A stretch of DNA of 43,477 nt, from NCBI RefSeq assembly GCF_029991245.1, contig NZ_JAIVFO010000018.1:1-43477 (forward strand), in the 5' to 3' direction. The notes beneath the pieces were generated by a model, which made no database searches, was not told the origin of the DNA, and saw only the letters and a list, made by a program, of their open reading frames with translations. The DNA comes from Xanthobacter autotrophicus. GTDB lineage: Bacteria; Pseudomonadota; Alphaproteobacteria; Rhizobiales; Xanthobacteraceae. Both the position numbers and the translations under genes were made by a program. Shown here one piece after another: positions 33,186-41,267 of the stretch (the first letter of the stretch is position 1; every line of letters begins with the position of its first letter).

Positions 33186-34194
33186 AAATGCTCTGCAGGA
33201 ACGCCATGAGCCGATCAGGCGGTCGATACCGGGTTTGAACGCCATTCAACGGCTGTAGTCGGCCGAGCGCCTCTTCCTTCATCGTGAGGTCGGCTTCCAG
33301 ATATCCGTGCGTGGTGGTCGGGCTCTCGTGTCCGAGCCAGAGCGCGATCACGGTGATGTCGACGCCGGCCTGAAGGAGGTGCATGGCCGTCGTGTGCCTG
33401 ACAGTGTGGGGTGAGATCGCGCGCTCGGCGAGTTGCGGATGGTGTCGGGTGGCTACCTCGACCGCCAGAGCAAGGCGCTGGGTCACGCTGGAGCGCGACA
33501 ACCTGCCGCCCGCGCTGTTCGGGAACAGGTAGTCGGTCTCGCTCGCCCTGGCGAGCTGGCGAACCCACGGTCGGACGATGGCAGCCGTCGCTTTCCAGAG
33601 CGGAACGCTTCGCCGCTTCCGCCCTTTGCCATTGAGGTGCGCCACCGGCGACACATCGAGTACGACGTCACCAACCCGCAGGTTGATGACCTCCGACACT
33701 CGCGCGCCCGTATTATAGAGGACGGCGAATAGCACCTGGTCGCGCCGCCCGGTCCAGCTATGCCGGTCCGGTGCCGCAATGATCGCCTCCATCTCCGGCC
33801 TGGTTAGGAATCCGAGCACGGCCTTGTCGTGACGTTTTTGCGGGATGGCCAAGCTATGCTCGATGGTGGCCAGCGCCGTCAGATCCTGGTGCGCGGCATA
33901 CTTCAGGAACGAACGGATCGCCGATAGGCGGGCGTTGCGGCTTCGCACGCTGTTGCCGCGATCCCGCTCGAGATGATCGAGGAATTCGAGGATCAGCGCC
34001 GCGTCGAGGTCGCCAAGCTTGAGGTCCGTCGGCATTTTGCCGGTTGTCTTTTGGGCGAAGGCGAGCAGAAGCCGGAATGTGTCGCGGTAGGCCGCGACCG
34101 TGCACGGGCTAACAGCACGTTGTTGCCGCAGATAATCGACGAAGAAGTGCTGTAGCAGTGCCGGAAACGACGGGTGCTGACTCGGATCAGCCAT
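33184..34194 (-). CDS. Tyrosine recombinase, third gene of RIT trio
   Basis: The 336-residue product has a SAM-like core-binding domain (FFVDYLRQQRAVSPCTVAAY) and a catalytic domain with all expected residues: Arg in NTGARVSEVINL, HTVRHTTAMHLLQ, His in LGHESPTTT, and nucleophile Tyr in HGYLEAD. It starts within the upstream recombinase gene (8-bp overlap). It is XerC/D-like in layout and complete. Confidence 0.93.
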   Translation of the reverse strand: MADPSQHPSFPALLQHFFVDYLRQQRAVSPCTVAAYRDTFRLLLAFAQKTTGKMPTDLKLGDLDAALILEFLDHLERDRGNSVRSRNARLSAIRSFLKYAAHQDLTALATIEHSLAIPQKRHDKAVLGFLTRPEMEAIIAAPDRHSWTGRRDQVLFAVLYNTGARVSEVINLRVGDVVLDVSPVAHLNGKGRKRRSVPLWKATAAIVRPWVRQLARASETDYLFPNSAGGRLSRSSVTQRLALAVEVATRHHPQLAERAISPHTVRHTTAMHLLQAGVDITVIALWLGHESPTTTHGYLEADLTMKEEALGRLQPLNGVQTRYRPPDRLMAFLQSI

Positions 34195-35152
34195 GACAAA
34201 CCTCCCCGACCTTCGCGCCGAACGCCTCGAAGCGATCGCCCGCGATCGCCATCAGTTCCGGCACTGCCTGCAGATACCAGTAGGTGTCACCGACGTTGAC
34301 GTGCCCCACATAGGTCGAGAGCGCCATCATGGCGTTGCTGAGGTTGTCGCCACTCTCCTGCCACAGCATCAGGCGGCGGCAGATGAAGGTGTGACGCAGA
34401 TCGTGGATACGTATTACCCGATGGCCACCGCGAGCGACGATGCCAAGCTCGGCCGAGATCACGCCGAAAATGCTCCTCACGCTGTGATAATGAAGCGCAC
34501 CGCCGGTCTTCTCGGACAGAAAAAGTGGCGCGACTGTATCGGTCGGGCCGTATCTGGCCCGTATGCGAAAATAGGCGCGCAAAGCCTCGGCCGTAGTTGA
34601 ATGCAGAGGAACAAGCCGGGTCCGCTGGAACTTCGAGTGGCGGACAGTGATCTGTTCCTGCTCGTCGTCGATGTCGCCGCAGCACAGGCGCAGCGCTTCG
34701 GAAATCCGCAGTCCCGTGGTCGCCAACAAGCCGAAAAGCGTCGTGAAAGTCGCCGGGGTCAGGCCGCCTGTTCGAGACAGCCGCCCTGCGGCGGCGATCA
34801 GTGCTTCGACCTCCGCTGGGGTGTAGATGTGGGGGGCGATCCGGCGATGCGAGCGGCCGAAGGGGGATCCTTCCGGGAACGCGGTGACGGGATCGCGGTC
34901 CGCCAGGAAACGCGCGAATGGCCGCAGCACATTGATGCGCCCCGCCCAGGTGAAAGGGTCCGGGTGCTGTGCTTTCTCCCGTGCCCACCGCAGCACGACG
35001 GCGGCGGTCAGCGGCCCCGTCTGGCCGGTCGCGTCGGCGAAGCGGGCAAAGGCCAACGTGAGGCTGCCCGATCGGTCCAACTTGAAACCGAGGGAACGAC
35101 GCTCGGCGAGGTAGGCTTCCGCCAACGCCAGCATGATGTGCGGGCCGCTCAT
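34187..35152 (-). CDS. Tyrosine recombinase, second gene of RIT trio
   Basis: The 321-residue product contains EAYLAERRSLGFKLDRSG at the N-terminus. The catalytic residues lie in TTGLRISEALRLCCGDID, RIHDLRHTFICRRL, and YVGHVNVGDTYWYLQAVPEL. The start ATG 35152 overlaps the stop of the first gene by ATGA. Complete. The longer spacing between the HxxR motif and Tyr box is usual for the middle RIT protein. Confidence 0.93.
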   Translation of the reverse strand: MSGPHIMLALAEAYLAERRSLGFKLDRSGSLTLAFARFADATGQTGPLTAAVVLRWAREKAQHPDPFTWAGRINVLRPFARFLADRDPVTAFPEGSPFGRSHRRIAPHIYTPAEVEALIAAAGRLSRTGGLTPATFTTLFGLLATTGLRISEALRLCCGDIDDEQEQITVRHSKFQRTRLVPLHSTTAEALRAYFRIRARYGPTDTVAPLFLSEKTGGALHYHSVRSIFGVISAELGIVARGGHRVIRIHDLRHTFICRRLMLWQESGDNLSNAMMALSTYVGHVNVGDTYWYLQAVPELMAIAGDRFEAFGAKVGEVCHG

Positions 35153-35926
35153 GCCACGTCCCCCGGCCAAGGGAGCGCCACCGCCGAGAGGCGTGTGACG
35201 TCGACGCGCGTGTACGCGGCCGAGGTCACGATGCTGCGGTGGCGCAGAACGTCGGCGATCTGCTTCATCGGCGTTCCGGCGTTGATCAACCGGCTCGCTA
35301 ATGTGTGTCGCAGGACGTGGACGCGGGTGCGATCCCAGCCAAGCCGCCGATAGGCGGCGTGAAGGGCTTTCTGAACAACACGCCGGCCGACCGGCTCGCC
35401 GAGGGGAGCGACATGGCGCACGAAGACCGCGCGGCAAGTGGTCTTCGGCCGCTCGTGCATGAGGTAGTCCGCTATGGCCGCGCCGGTTGTAGTCAGCAGC
35501 GGCAGAACGTCGGCTCGTCGTGCTTTACCGGCGGCGATCGTGACCGTTCCGGCCTGCCAGTCGATGTCGTCGAGGCTCAGCTTGACGACCTCGCTGCTTC
35601 TCAGGCCCAAGTCTGTCAGGCAGCGGACGATGGCATAGCCGCAGCGGCGAGACGGACAGGGAGCTCGAACGCTCCGAAGAGCTGCTCCAACTCGTCGGGC
35701 GAGAGCCCTATCGGCAGCGTGGCATCTCGCCAACATGCCGGGCGCGGTACAACGCATAGCAGGTGGGCAACGTCGTCACCCAGCAGCTCGCGATACCGAA
35801 AGTAGCACCGGATCCACCGCCGCAGTGCAGCCAGCATGACGTTCTGCCCCCGGCAGCATTTTCTCGTTTCGCGTCAGGGACGGAAGCCCTTAGGGTGAAG
35901 ACGGCTTCTGGCTTCAGCGCAGCCAA
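35149..35926 (-). pseudogene. Tyrosine recombinase, first gene of RIT trio, frameshifted
   Basis: The catalytic part is intact in one frame: LGLRSSEVVKLSLDDIDWQA, VHVLRHTLASRLINAG, and HRSIVTSAAYTRV. The preceding section (LAALRRWIRCYFRYRELLGD, GLSPDELEQLFGAFELP) is in another frame. The switch lies near 35650. Further upstream the frame is broken again and the N-terminal start is missing. The gene cannot make a full recombinase without repair. Confidence 0.8.
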
Positions 35927-35985
35927 CAGCCCGGCCCGCAGGGCGACACCATAGCGTCAGGCTCGAGAGCCCTTCGCTTCTTGCC

Positions 35986-36447
35986 TCAGAACAAACGAGG
36001 ATCGAGCGAGAAGGACGCCTCGCCGACGATGCGGACATCGGCCGCAGCCAGATGGCTGTGGTTGATCAGCACGTTCAGGTCAGGTGAGCCGGCGACCGGT
36101 ACGATCGCCGAGGGGACGCGAAGCAATAAGGACGACCGTCCCTCGTGCCAGGCATCGCCCTTTTCCTGGCTCCAGGCCTCGTGCCGCCGCCAATCGGTCG
36201 GGAGGCCTTCCAACGGCACGTCCTCAATCGCGACAGTGTCGGGGATCTCATAGGTGACCATGACCAGCTCGGGCAGGAGCGCGGGATCCTCCACATGGAC
36301 GAGCTTTTCGAGGACGCAGAGCGCGGGCGATGTCACGCAATAGGTGACGGCATGGCCCACAGTGTTCCAGCGGCCGTCGAAGTGCAGGCCATAGCCGCCG
36401 TCGAGCGCTCGCGCATGCTGCCTGCCCGACAGGCGCCAGAGCAGCAT
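35986..36447 (-). CDS. RES-domain toxin, module 3
   Basis: The 153-residue product opens MLLWRLSGRQHARALDGGYG and carries the RES motif GRWNTVGHAVTYCVTSPALC with Arg/Tyr, a Glu in VLEKLVHVED, and the C-terminal GSPDLNVLINHSHLAAADVR with LxxDPRLF end. It begins one base inside the antitoxin stop (TGATG). The compact size and the DPRLF ending put it in the short RES branch. Intact despite the nearby RIT and IS630 elements. Confidence 0.92.
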   Translation of the reverse strand: MLLWRLSGRQHARALDGGYGLHFDGRWNTVGHAVTYCVTSPALCVLEKLVHVEDPALLPELVMVTYEIPDTVAIEDVPLEGLPTDWRRHEAWSQEKGDAWHEGRSSLLLRVPSAIVPVAGSPDLNVLINHSHLAAADVRIVGEASFSLDPRLF

Positions 36448-36884
36448 CAGGCGGCTGCGCCCCAGGCGATCTTGCCGAGGATGGTCTCGATCACGCGAGC
36501 GCCGGCTTCGGTCTGCGCCACGACGAGCGGCGTCTCGCCGCCGAGCTCGGTGAGCGGGCGGCGCAGCCAACGATTGGCCTTGTCGAGGTCGCCGAAGGTC
36601 TGCTCAGCGAGGGATTGGACGCGCAGCAGACGCACGGCCCGATCCGATTCATCGACCGTCAGCGGCTGCTGCTTGTCGGCGCGGTGCCGGCGGGTGCGCT
36701 GCGGGATTACGAACCTCTCGATCTCCTGCTCGCTCATGCCCGCCTGGCTGAGGCCACGCAGGGCCGACAGGGGAAGCCTGTTGCGGACGGCGAGGGCCAG
36801 ATCGGCCTGCGAGTGCACGACCGTGCCGAGCACGCTCTGGCCGCCCAGCTTGCGGACGACCTCCTCGACGATGACGATCGACAT
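36447..36884 (-). CDS. Xre/MbcA/ParS-type antitoxin (DUF2384), module 3
   Basis: The 145-residue product begins MSIVIVEEVVRKLGGQSVLG, has an Xre-like region (LSQAGMSEQEIERFVIPQRT, RRHRADKQQPLT) and a DUF2384 C-terminus (QTFGDLDKANRWLRRPLTEL, AGARVIETILGKIAWG). AAGGAGG is seven bases before ATG 36884. Longer upstream frame codons are excluded because they run through the operator and -10. Coupled to the RES toxin by a one-base overlap. Confidence 0.93.
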   Translation of the reverse strand: MSIVIVEEVVRKLGGQSVLGTVVHSQADLALAVRNRLPLSALRGLSQAGMSEQEIERFVIPQRTRRHRADKQQPLTVDESDRAVRLLRVQSLAEQTFGDLDKANRWLRRPLTELGGETPLVVAQTEAGARVIETILGKIAWGAAA

Positions 36885-36906
36885 GAAAGCCTCCTTGCGG
36901 TCAACG

Positions 36907-36948
36907 GCAATATGCTGTGAATATAGGCAGCACATTGCCGAATAGCAA
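36907..36948 (-). promoter_or_regulatory. Promoter and large operator of Xre-RES module 3
   Basis: On the minus strand TTGCTA (36943-36948) and TATATT (36920-36925) are 17 bp apart. An 11-bp inverted repeat with one mismatch (GCAATATGCTG at 36907-36917; CAGCACATTGC at 36928-36938) brackets the -10. Confidence 0.75.
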
Positions 36949-37085
36949 GAGAGCGGGCTCCTCTGGCAAGATTGCGGGATGTCGGCCGTCATCGCTAATG
37001 ATGTCCGCGAAGGTCGCCTGGTCTGAGCGCCTGCCGGATGTGGGGACGTTGGACTTTCCGATCCATGTCATACCAACGGCCTCTG

Positions 37086-38010
37086 TCATTGACCGACGTG
37101 CGCCCATTCCCGCATTCCGATCGAGGTGATGACGTCCGGCAGGGCTGTGAGCTTGTTCCAGGCCTCGCAGGCGTCGTCGATGATGTCGTCGTAGCCCTCG
37201 AAGACGGTGTTGGAGAGCCAGTTGCCGCGCAGGTACTGCCAGATGTTCTCGACCGGGTTGAGCTCGGGCGATCGGGACGGCAGCCAGATCAGGGTGATGT
37301 TCCTCGGGACGCGGAGCTTGTCTGTGGTGTGCCAGCCGGCACGGTCGAGGATGAGCACGGCGTGGGTGCCTCTGGCGACGGTTCGGCCGATCTCGTCGAG
37401 ATGCGCCTGCATCGCCTCGGTATCGGCGAAGGGCATGGCAAGCGCCGCGCCGACGCCGCGGGCCGGGCAGATGGCGCCGAACAGGTAGGCGCTCTCATAG
37501 CGCTGGTCGGCCGGCTGGCGGGGCCGCGTGCCGCGCCGAGCCCACTGGCGGACGATGCCGTTCTTCTGACCGATCCTGGCTTCGTCCTGAAACCAGATCT
37601 CGACCGGCTTGCGCCTGGGAATATGAGCGAGGTGCGCCTTCAGGGTCGTGGGGAAGTTTTTTTAAACGCCACGATCACTTCGGGCTTCTGGCCGGGGTGA
37701 CGCGGCCGCGCGCTGATGTGGGAAAAGCCGATCTGCTTCAAGAGCTTGCCGATCGTGCGCTCGTGGTAGACGACGCCGAAGCGGGTCTCGACCACCCGCT
37801 TCAGATCGACCCGCCGCCAGCGCACCACCCCGTCCTTCGCCCGGTCCGGCCCGGTCTCGACGATCTCGGCGAAGGCGGCGAGTTGCGCGGGCGTCAGCCG
37901 CGGCGGATGGCCCTTCGAGCGGATGTCCTTCAGCCCGTCCGGGCCCTCCGCGTTGAAGCGAAGAACGAACGCCCGGACCTTGCGGCCCGGGCGTTCGCGT
38001 GTCCGGCCCG
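37086..38010 (-). mobile_element. IS630-family transposase, 5'-truncated, split by A7 slippery tract
   Basis: The first part (up to about 37,640) encodes RKVRAFVLRFNAEGPDGL and YHERTIGKLLKQIGFSHIS. The second part encodes the DDE domain: GTHAVLILDRAGWHTTD, then LIWLPSRSPELNPVENIWQYL with the late Glu. The two frames meet at A7 (T7 at 37657-37663), where a -1 slip gives FKKNFPTTLKAHL in the family frame. Programmed frameshifting on A-runs occurs in IS630 relatives. The N-terminal helix-turn-helix is missing; the frame is cut near 38,010, next to the L,D-transpeptidase stop. Probably inactive. Confidence 0.85.
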
Positions 38011-38021
38011 TCACGGGACTG

Positions 38022-38708
38022 TCAGACGGGCAGGACAACCACCTTCGCCCCGTCCGGCACGCGGCGATAAAGGTCGATGACGTCCTGGTTCATCATGCGG
38101 ATGCAGCCGGAGGACACGGCCTCGCCGATGGACCACGGCTCGTTGGTGCCGTGGATGCGGTAGAGCGTGTCCTTGCCGTCCTTGAACAGATAGAGCGCGC
38201 GGGCGCCGAGCGGATTGCTCTCGCCGCCGGCCATGCCGCCGGCCCAGGGCTGGTACTTCTTCGGATCGCGCGCGATCATCGCGTCGGTGGGCCGCCAGCT
38301 CGGCCATTCCTTCTTGTAGCCGACCGCCGCGGTGCCGGAGAATTCCATGCCGGCGCGTCCCACACCCACGCCGTAGCGCAGCGCCTTGCCGTTCTCCTGC
38401 ACGAGGTAGAGGAAGCGGTTTTTCGGATCCACCACAAGGGTGCCGGGCGACTGCCCGGAAGGGTCATTGACCAGCTGGCGCACGTTGCGGGGCTTGATAT
38501 CCTCGGGATCGGCGGCGGGGATGCGGAAGCCCTTCTCCTCCACCGCGCCGTAACGCGCGGCATCCGATGGGGAGACGCGCGGTTTTGCAGCGGAGGACAC
38601 TTCGCTCGATGCGGTGACGCAGGCACCGAGCGCCAGCGGCAGGAGGACCGCGCACAGGAAAGCGCGGGCGGCCGGTCGAGGTCCCGTCATGGCGGGCAGA
38701 TGGGCCAT
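38022..38708 (-). CDS. L,D-transpeptidase (YkuD domain) lipoprotein
   Basis: L,D-transpeptidases form 3-3 peptidoglycan crosslinks or attach outer-membrane proteins to the wall. The 228-residue product has a lipoprotein signal with lipobox LALGAC. Its YkuD domain begins at TLVVDPKNRFLYLVQENGKA and bears the active-site sequence RIHGTNEPWSIGEAVSSGCIRM with catalytic His, Ser-Gly-Cys and Arg. It ends normally in KVVVLPV. It lies six bases upstream of the dsbA-like stop in the same orientation, so it is probably the last gene of the dsbD operon. The IS630 remnant abuts its 3' end. Confidence 0.94.
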   Translation of the reverse strand: MAHLPAMTGPRPAARAFLCAVLLPLALGACVTASSEVSSAAKPRVSPSDAARYGAVEEKGFRIPAADPEDIKPRNVRQLVNDPSGQSPGTLVVDPKNRFLYLVQENGKALRYGVGVGRAGMEFSGTAAVGYKKEWPSWRPTDAMIARDPKKYQPWAGGMAGGESNPLGARALYLFKDGKDTLYRIHGTNEPWSIGEAVSSGCIRMMNQDVIDLYRRVPDGAKVVVLPV

Positions 38709-38714
38709 GAGGTC

Positions 38715-39347
38715 CTACTTCTCCGCGGCCTGCCGGCGCCGGGCCTCGGCAACGGCCCGCTTGAAGCTGGAATAATCGAGGGTGGACGCCAGCAGCGGGC
38801 CGACGAGATAGGTCGGCGTGCCCTGGAGGCCGAGGGAGTCCGCCTGCGCCAGGTTGCGCTTCAGGAGTGCCGAGATCTCCGCGCCATGGAGCTTGAGGTC
38901 CAGGTCGAGCCGGGCCATGTCCACGTCCGTGCCCTGGACCACCTTGAGCATCTGCTCCTGCGGGATCTTGCGCCCGGGAATGCGCATCAGGGCATTGTGG
39001 ACGGTCTCGTACTTGCCCTGGAACTTGGCCGCCAGGGCGAGTTGCGCGCCGTAGACCGAGGCCTCGGTCAGGATGGGCCAGTCCTTGTAGATGAGGCGGA
39101 TATGGCCGTCCTCATTGACGATCCGCTCAAGGTCCGGCGCCGATTTCTTGCAGAAGGGACAATTGTAGTCGAGGAAGGCGACGATGGTGACGTCCCCGTC
39201 CGGATTGCCACCCGTGGGGGCATCCGGATCGCGGAGGATGGCGTCCACGTCGATGCCCTGGGCCAGCGCCTGTTTCGCTCCCGCCAGGGCCAGGGCCGGC
39301 GGGAGGACGGACAAAGCCGCGAGGCGGATGAAGTCTCTGCGTCGCAT
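38715..39347 (-). CDS. DsbA-family thiol:disulfide oxidoreductase
   Basis: The 210-residue product has a twin-arginine-like leader (MRRRDFIRLAALSVLPPALA), then the thioredoxin fold with active site CPFC at residues 63-66 (VAFLDYNCPFCKKSAPDLER). The cis-Pro loop is GTPTYLVG. It resembles the DsbG/ScsC-like periplasmic group. It starts 27 bp after the dsbD stop and probably receives electrons from that DsbD, acting as a reductase or isomerase (inference from neighbours). GGAG precedes ATG 39347. Confidence 0.93.
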   Translation of the reverse strand: MRRRDFIRLAALSVLPPALALAGAKQALAQGIDVDAILRDPDAPTGGNPDGDVTIVAFLDYNCPFCKKSAPDLERIVNEDGHIRLIYKDWPILTEASVYGAQLALAAKFQGKYETVHNALMRIPGRKIPQEQMLKVVQGTDVDMARLDLDLKLHGAEISALLKRNLAQADSLGLQGTPTYLVGPLLASTLDYSSFKRAVAEARRRQAAEK

Positions 39348-39373
39348 AGGGTCTCCGGAGGATTTGGGGAGGG

Positions 39374-41188
39374 TCACAGGCCGGCCTTCGCCATGAGGCC
39401 TTCGATGTCTGCGGTGGTGAGCGCGCCGATGTGCCGGGAGCCGGGGACCTCGCGGCCCGACGCGTCGAGCAGAAAGAGGGTTGGCGGACCGACGACGGAA
39501 AAGCGGGACATGAGCGCGCGCTCGCCTTCGCCATAGGCGGTCACGTCGGCGGCGATGCGCGGCATCTGCGCCAGCCGGCTCTGAAGGCCGGGTTCGGCCA
39601 TGACCGCCTCGTTGGACTTGCACACGGTGCACCAGCCGGCGGTGAAGGAAACGAGCACCGGCCGGCCCTCCTTCTGCGCCGCGGCGAATGCGGCATCGAG
39701 GGCGGCGGGCGACGACACGCGCGTGTCCTGCACGCCGGCGGAGGCGACGCGCGGCGCCCCGGCGAGGGCGCCGAGGGGCCGCAAGGGGTCGTCTCCTCCA
39801 CCGGCCGCGCCCACGATGAGCGTTGCGCCGTAGATAATGGCCACGAGGCCGGTCGCCTTGCCGAGCCGCGCCGGCGGGGCGCTGCCGGGGATGGTCCGGT
39901 CCAGCCCGCCGAGGAATACACCGAGCCCGAGGGCCAGCCCGCCCCAGAGCGCCAGGCCCGCCGGCGCCGGCAGGAGACGCGCGGCGAGGACCGCTGCGAC
40001 ACCCAGGAAGAGCACTCCGCAGACCTGCTTGATGCGCGAGAGCCATGCACCCGAGCGTGGCATGATCTGCGCGCCGAAGGTCCCGACCAGCACCAGCGGC
40101 ACCGCCATGCCGAGGCCGAGCATGAACAGCGCCGCTCCGCCGCGCACCGCATCGCCGGTCTGCGCCGCATAGAGCATGGCCGCGGCCAAAGGCGGCGTCA
40201 CGCATGGCCCCACCACCAATGCGGAGGCGAAGCCGAGGGCGCCCGCACCCGCGAGGGAGCCGCCTTCCTTTGGTGAGAGCCCGCCGCGCGGAAGTCTCGC
40301 CGCGAGCCAAGCCGGCATGGCCATTTCGAACAGGCCGAACATGGACAAGGCGAGGGCCAGGAACAGGACGGCCATGAGGCCGAGCGCCCACGTCGTCTGC
40401 AATGCGGCCTGCAGGTTGGCGCCCGACCAGCCGGCGGCAATCCCGAGCACGCCATACGCCGTTGCCATGGCAAGGCCGTAAACGCCGGAGAGGGCGAAGC
40501 CGCGGGCGGGTGTCGGCCGCGTGCCGCCGCCCGCGAGAATGCCGGAGAGGATGGGCAGCATGGGAAACACGCAGGGCGTGAAAGCGAGCAGCAGACCGAA
40601 GCCGAGAAAGGCCACGAGCAGCAGGCCGAAATTGCCATTGAAGAGCGCCTCGGCACCCTGCGGCGCCGCTTCGGACGCCACAAGCGCAACGGGGACGGAA
40701 GCAGCAGGCGCCGTATCGGCGAAGGACGCCGGGGGCGCCGCCTCGATCCGCAGCGAGGCGAGGTCCACCTGACGGTTCACGACCGGATAGCAGATGCCGG
40801 CCTCGGCGCAGCCCTGGTAGGAGACATCCAGCGCGCCCGCGCCCGGCAGGCCGGCGGTGGTCGCCTCCGCCGCCCGGTGATAGACCTCCACCGGTCCGAA
40901 GTTCGGATCGTCCTTCTCTTCGCCGGGGCCGGTGGCGAGGGCGACGGAGGCGCCGGCCCGCTTCGCCTTCAGACTGTCGCGGTAGAGGTAGGTGCCGGGC
41001 GCGATCTGCCAGCGCAACGCCAGCGTTCCGTCCGGGGTGCGGGTCGCGGAGAGGCGGAAGGCCTCGTCCGCCTGCAGCGGTTTCTGTTCGGCTCCGGCGG
41101 GGCCGGTCCCGGTGAACACCAACGCAATGACGCAGAGCGCCGCGTAAAACGGCTTCGTCGTGGCGCGGGGCAGCATTCTCATGACCAT
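39374..41188 (-). CDS. dsbD: Thiol:disulfide interchange protein DsbD
   Basis: DsbD carries electrons from cytoplasmic thioredoxin across the inner membrane. The 604-residue product has all three modules. After a signal peptide, the periplasmic alpha domain has the Cys pair in SYQGCAEAGICYP. The eight-helix beta domain has FTPCVFPMLPILSG and VVGPCVTPPLAA, each with its conserved Cys. The C-terminal thioredoxin-like gamma domain has the WCTVCK active site. GGGAG lies seven bases before ATG 41188. The gene is divergent from the two-component system and heads a dsbD-dsbA-ldt operon. Confidence 0.96.
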   Translation of the reverse strand: MVMRMLPRATTKPFYAALCVIALVFTGTGPAGAEQKPLQADEAFRLSATRTPDGTLALRWQIAPGTYLYRDSLKAKRAGASVALATGPGEEKDDPNFGPVEVYHRAAEATTAGLPGAGALDVSYQGCAEAGICYPVVNRQVDLASLRIEAAPPASFADTAPAASVPVALVASEAAPQGAEALFNGNFGLLLVAFLGFGLLLAFTPCVFPMLPILSGILAGGGTRPTPARGFALSGVYGLAMATAYGVLGIAAGWSGANLQAALQTTWALGLMAVLFLALALSMFGLFEMAMPAWLAARLPRGGLSPKEGGSLAGAGALGFASALVVGPCVTPPLAAAMLYAAQTGDAVRGGAALFMLGLGMAVPLVLVGTFGAQIMPRSGAWLSRIKQVCGVLFLGVAAVLAARLLPAPAGLALWGGLALGLGVFLGGLDRTIPGSAPPARLGKATGLVAIIYGATLIVGAAGGGDDPLRPLGALAGAPRVASAGVQDTRVSSPAALDAAFAAAQKEGRPVLVSFTAGWCTVCKSNEAVMAEPGLQSRLAQMPRIAADVTAYGEGERALMSRFSVVGPPTLFLLDASGREVPGSRHIGALTTADIEGLMAKAGL

Positions 41189-41211
41189 GAGGCGCTCCCT
41201 GGGATGCTCAC

Positions 41212-41228
41212 CTTAAGCCAGCCTTAAG
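41212..41228. promoter_or_regulatory. PmrA/QseB-type response regulator box
   Basis: CTTAAG (41212-41217), five bases, CTTAAG (41223-41228): a perfect direct repeat with the 11-bp period bound by PmrA/BasR- and QseB-like regulators. It is 24 bp from the dsbD start and 39 bp from the regulator start, so one bound dimer could control both transcripts. Confidence 0.75.
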
Positions 41229-41267
41229 CTGGCGGTAGAAGATCCCGGCACGGCGGAAGGAGAAGGC

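Larger units (their letters stand above)
33067..35926 (-). mobile_element. RIT (recombinase-in-trio) element, first recombinase decayed
   Basis: Three tyrosine recombinase genes in the same orientation overlap one another (35149-35152 by ATGA; 34187-34194 by 8 bp), the defining layout of RIT elements. Dense inverted repeats lie beyond the last gene at 33067-33185. The opposite end, near 35.9 kb, shows no comparable repeat, and the first gene is truncated and frameshifted. The element is probably immobile on its own. Confidence 0.8.

Noticed and set aside
37655-37665. IS630 split considered as an ordinary inactivating frameshift
   Set aside because: The break is exactly on an A7 run and a -1 slip restores the family frame, which fits programmed slippage better.
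37923-39536. 537-residue plus-strand open frame
   Set aside because: Antisense to L,D-transpeptidase and dsbA, which have clear catalytic motifs on the minus strand.
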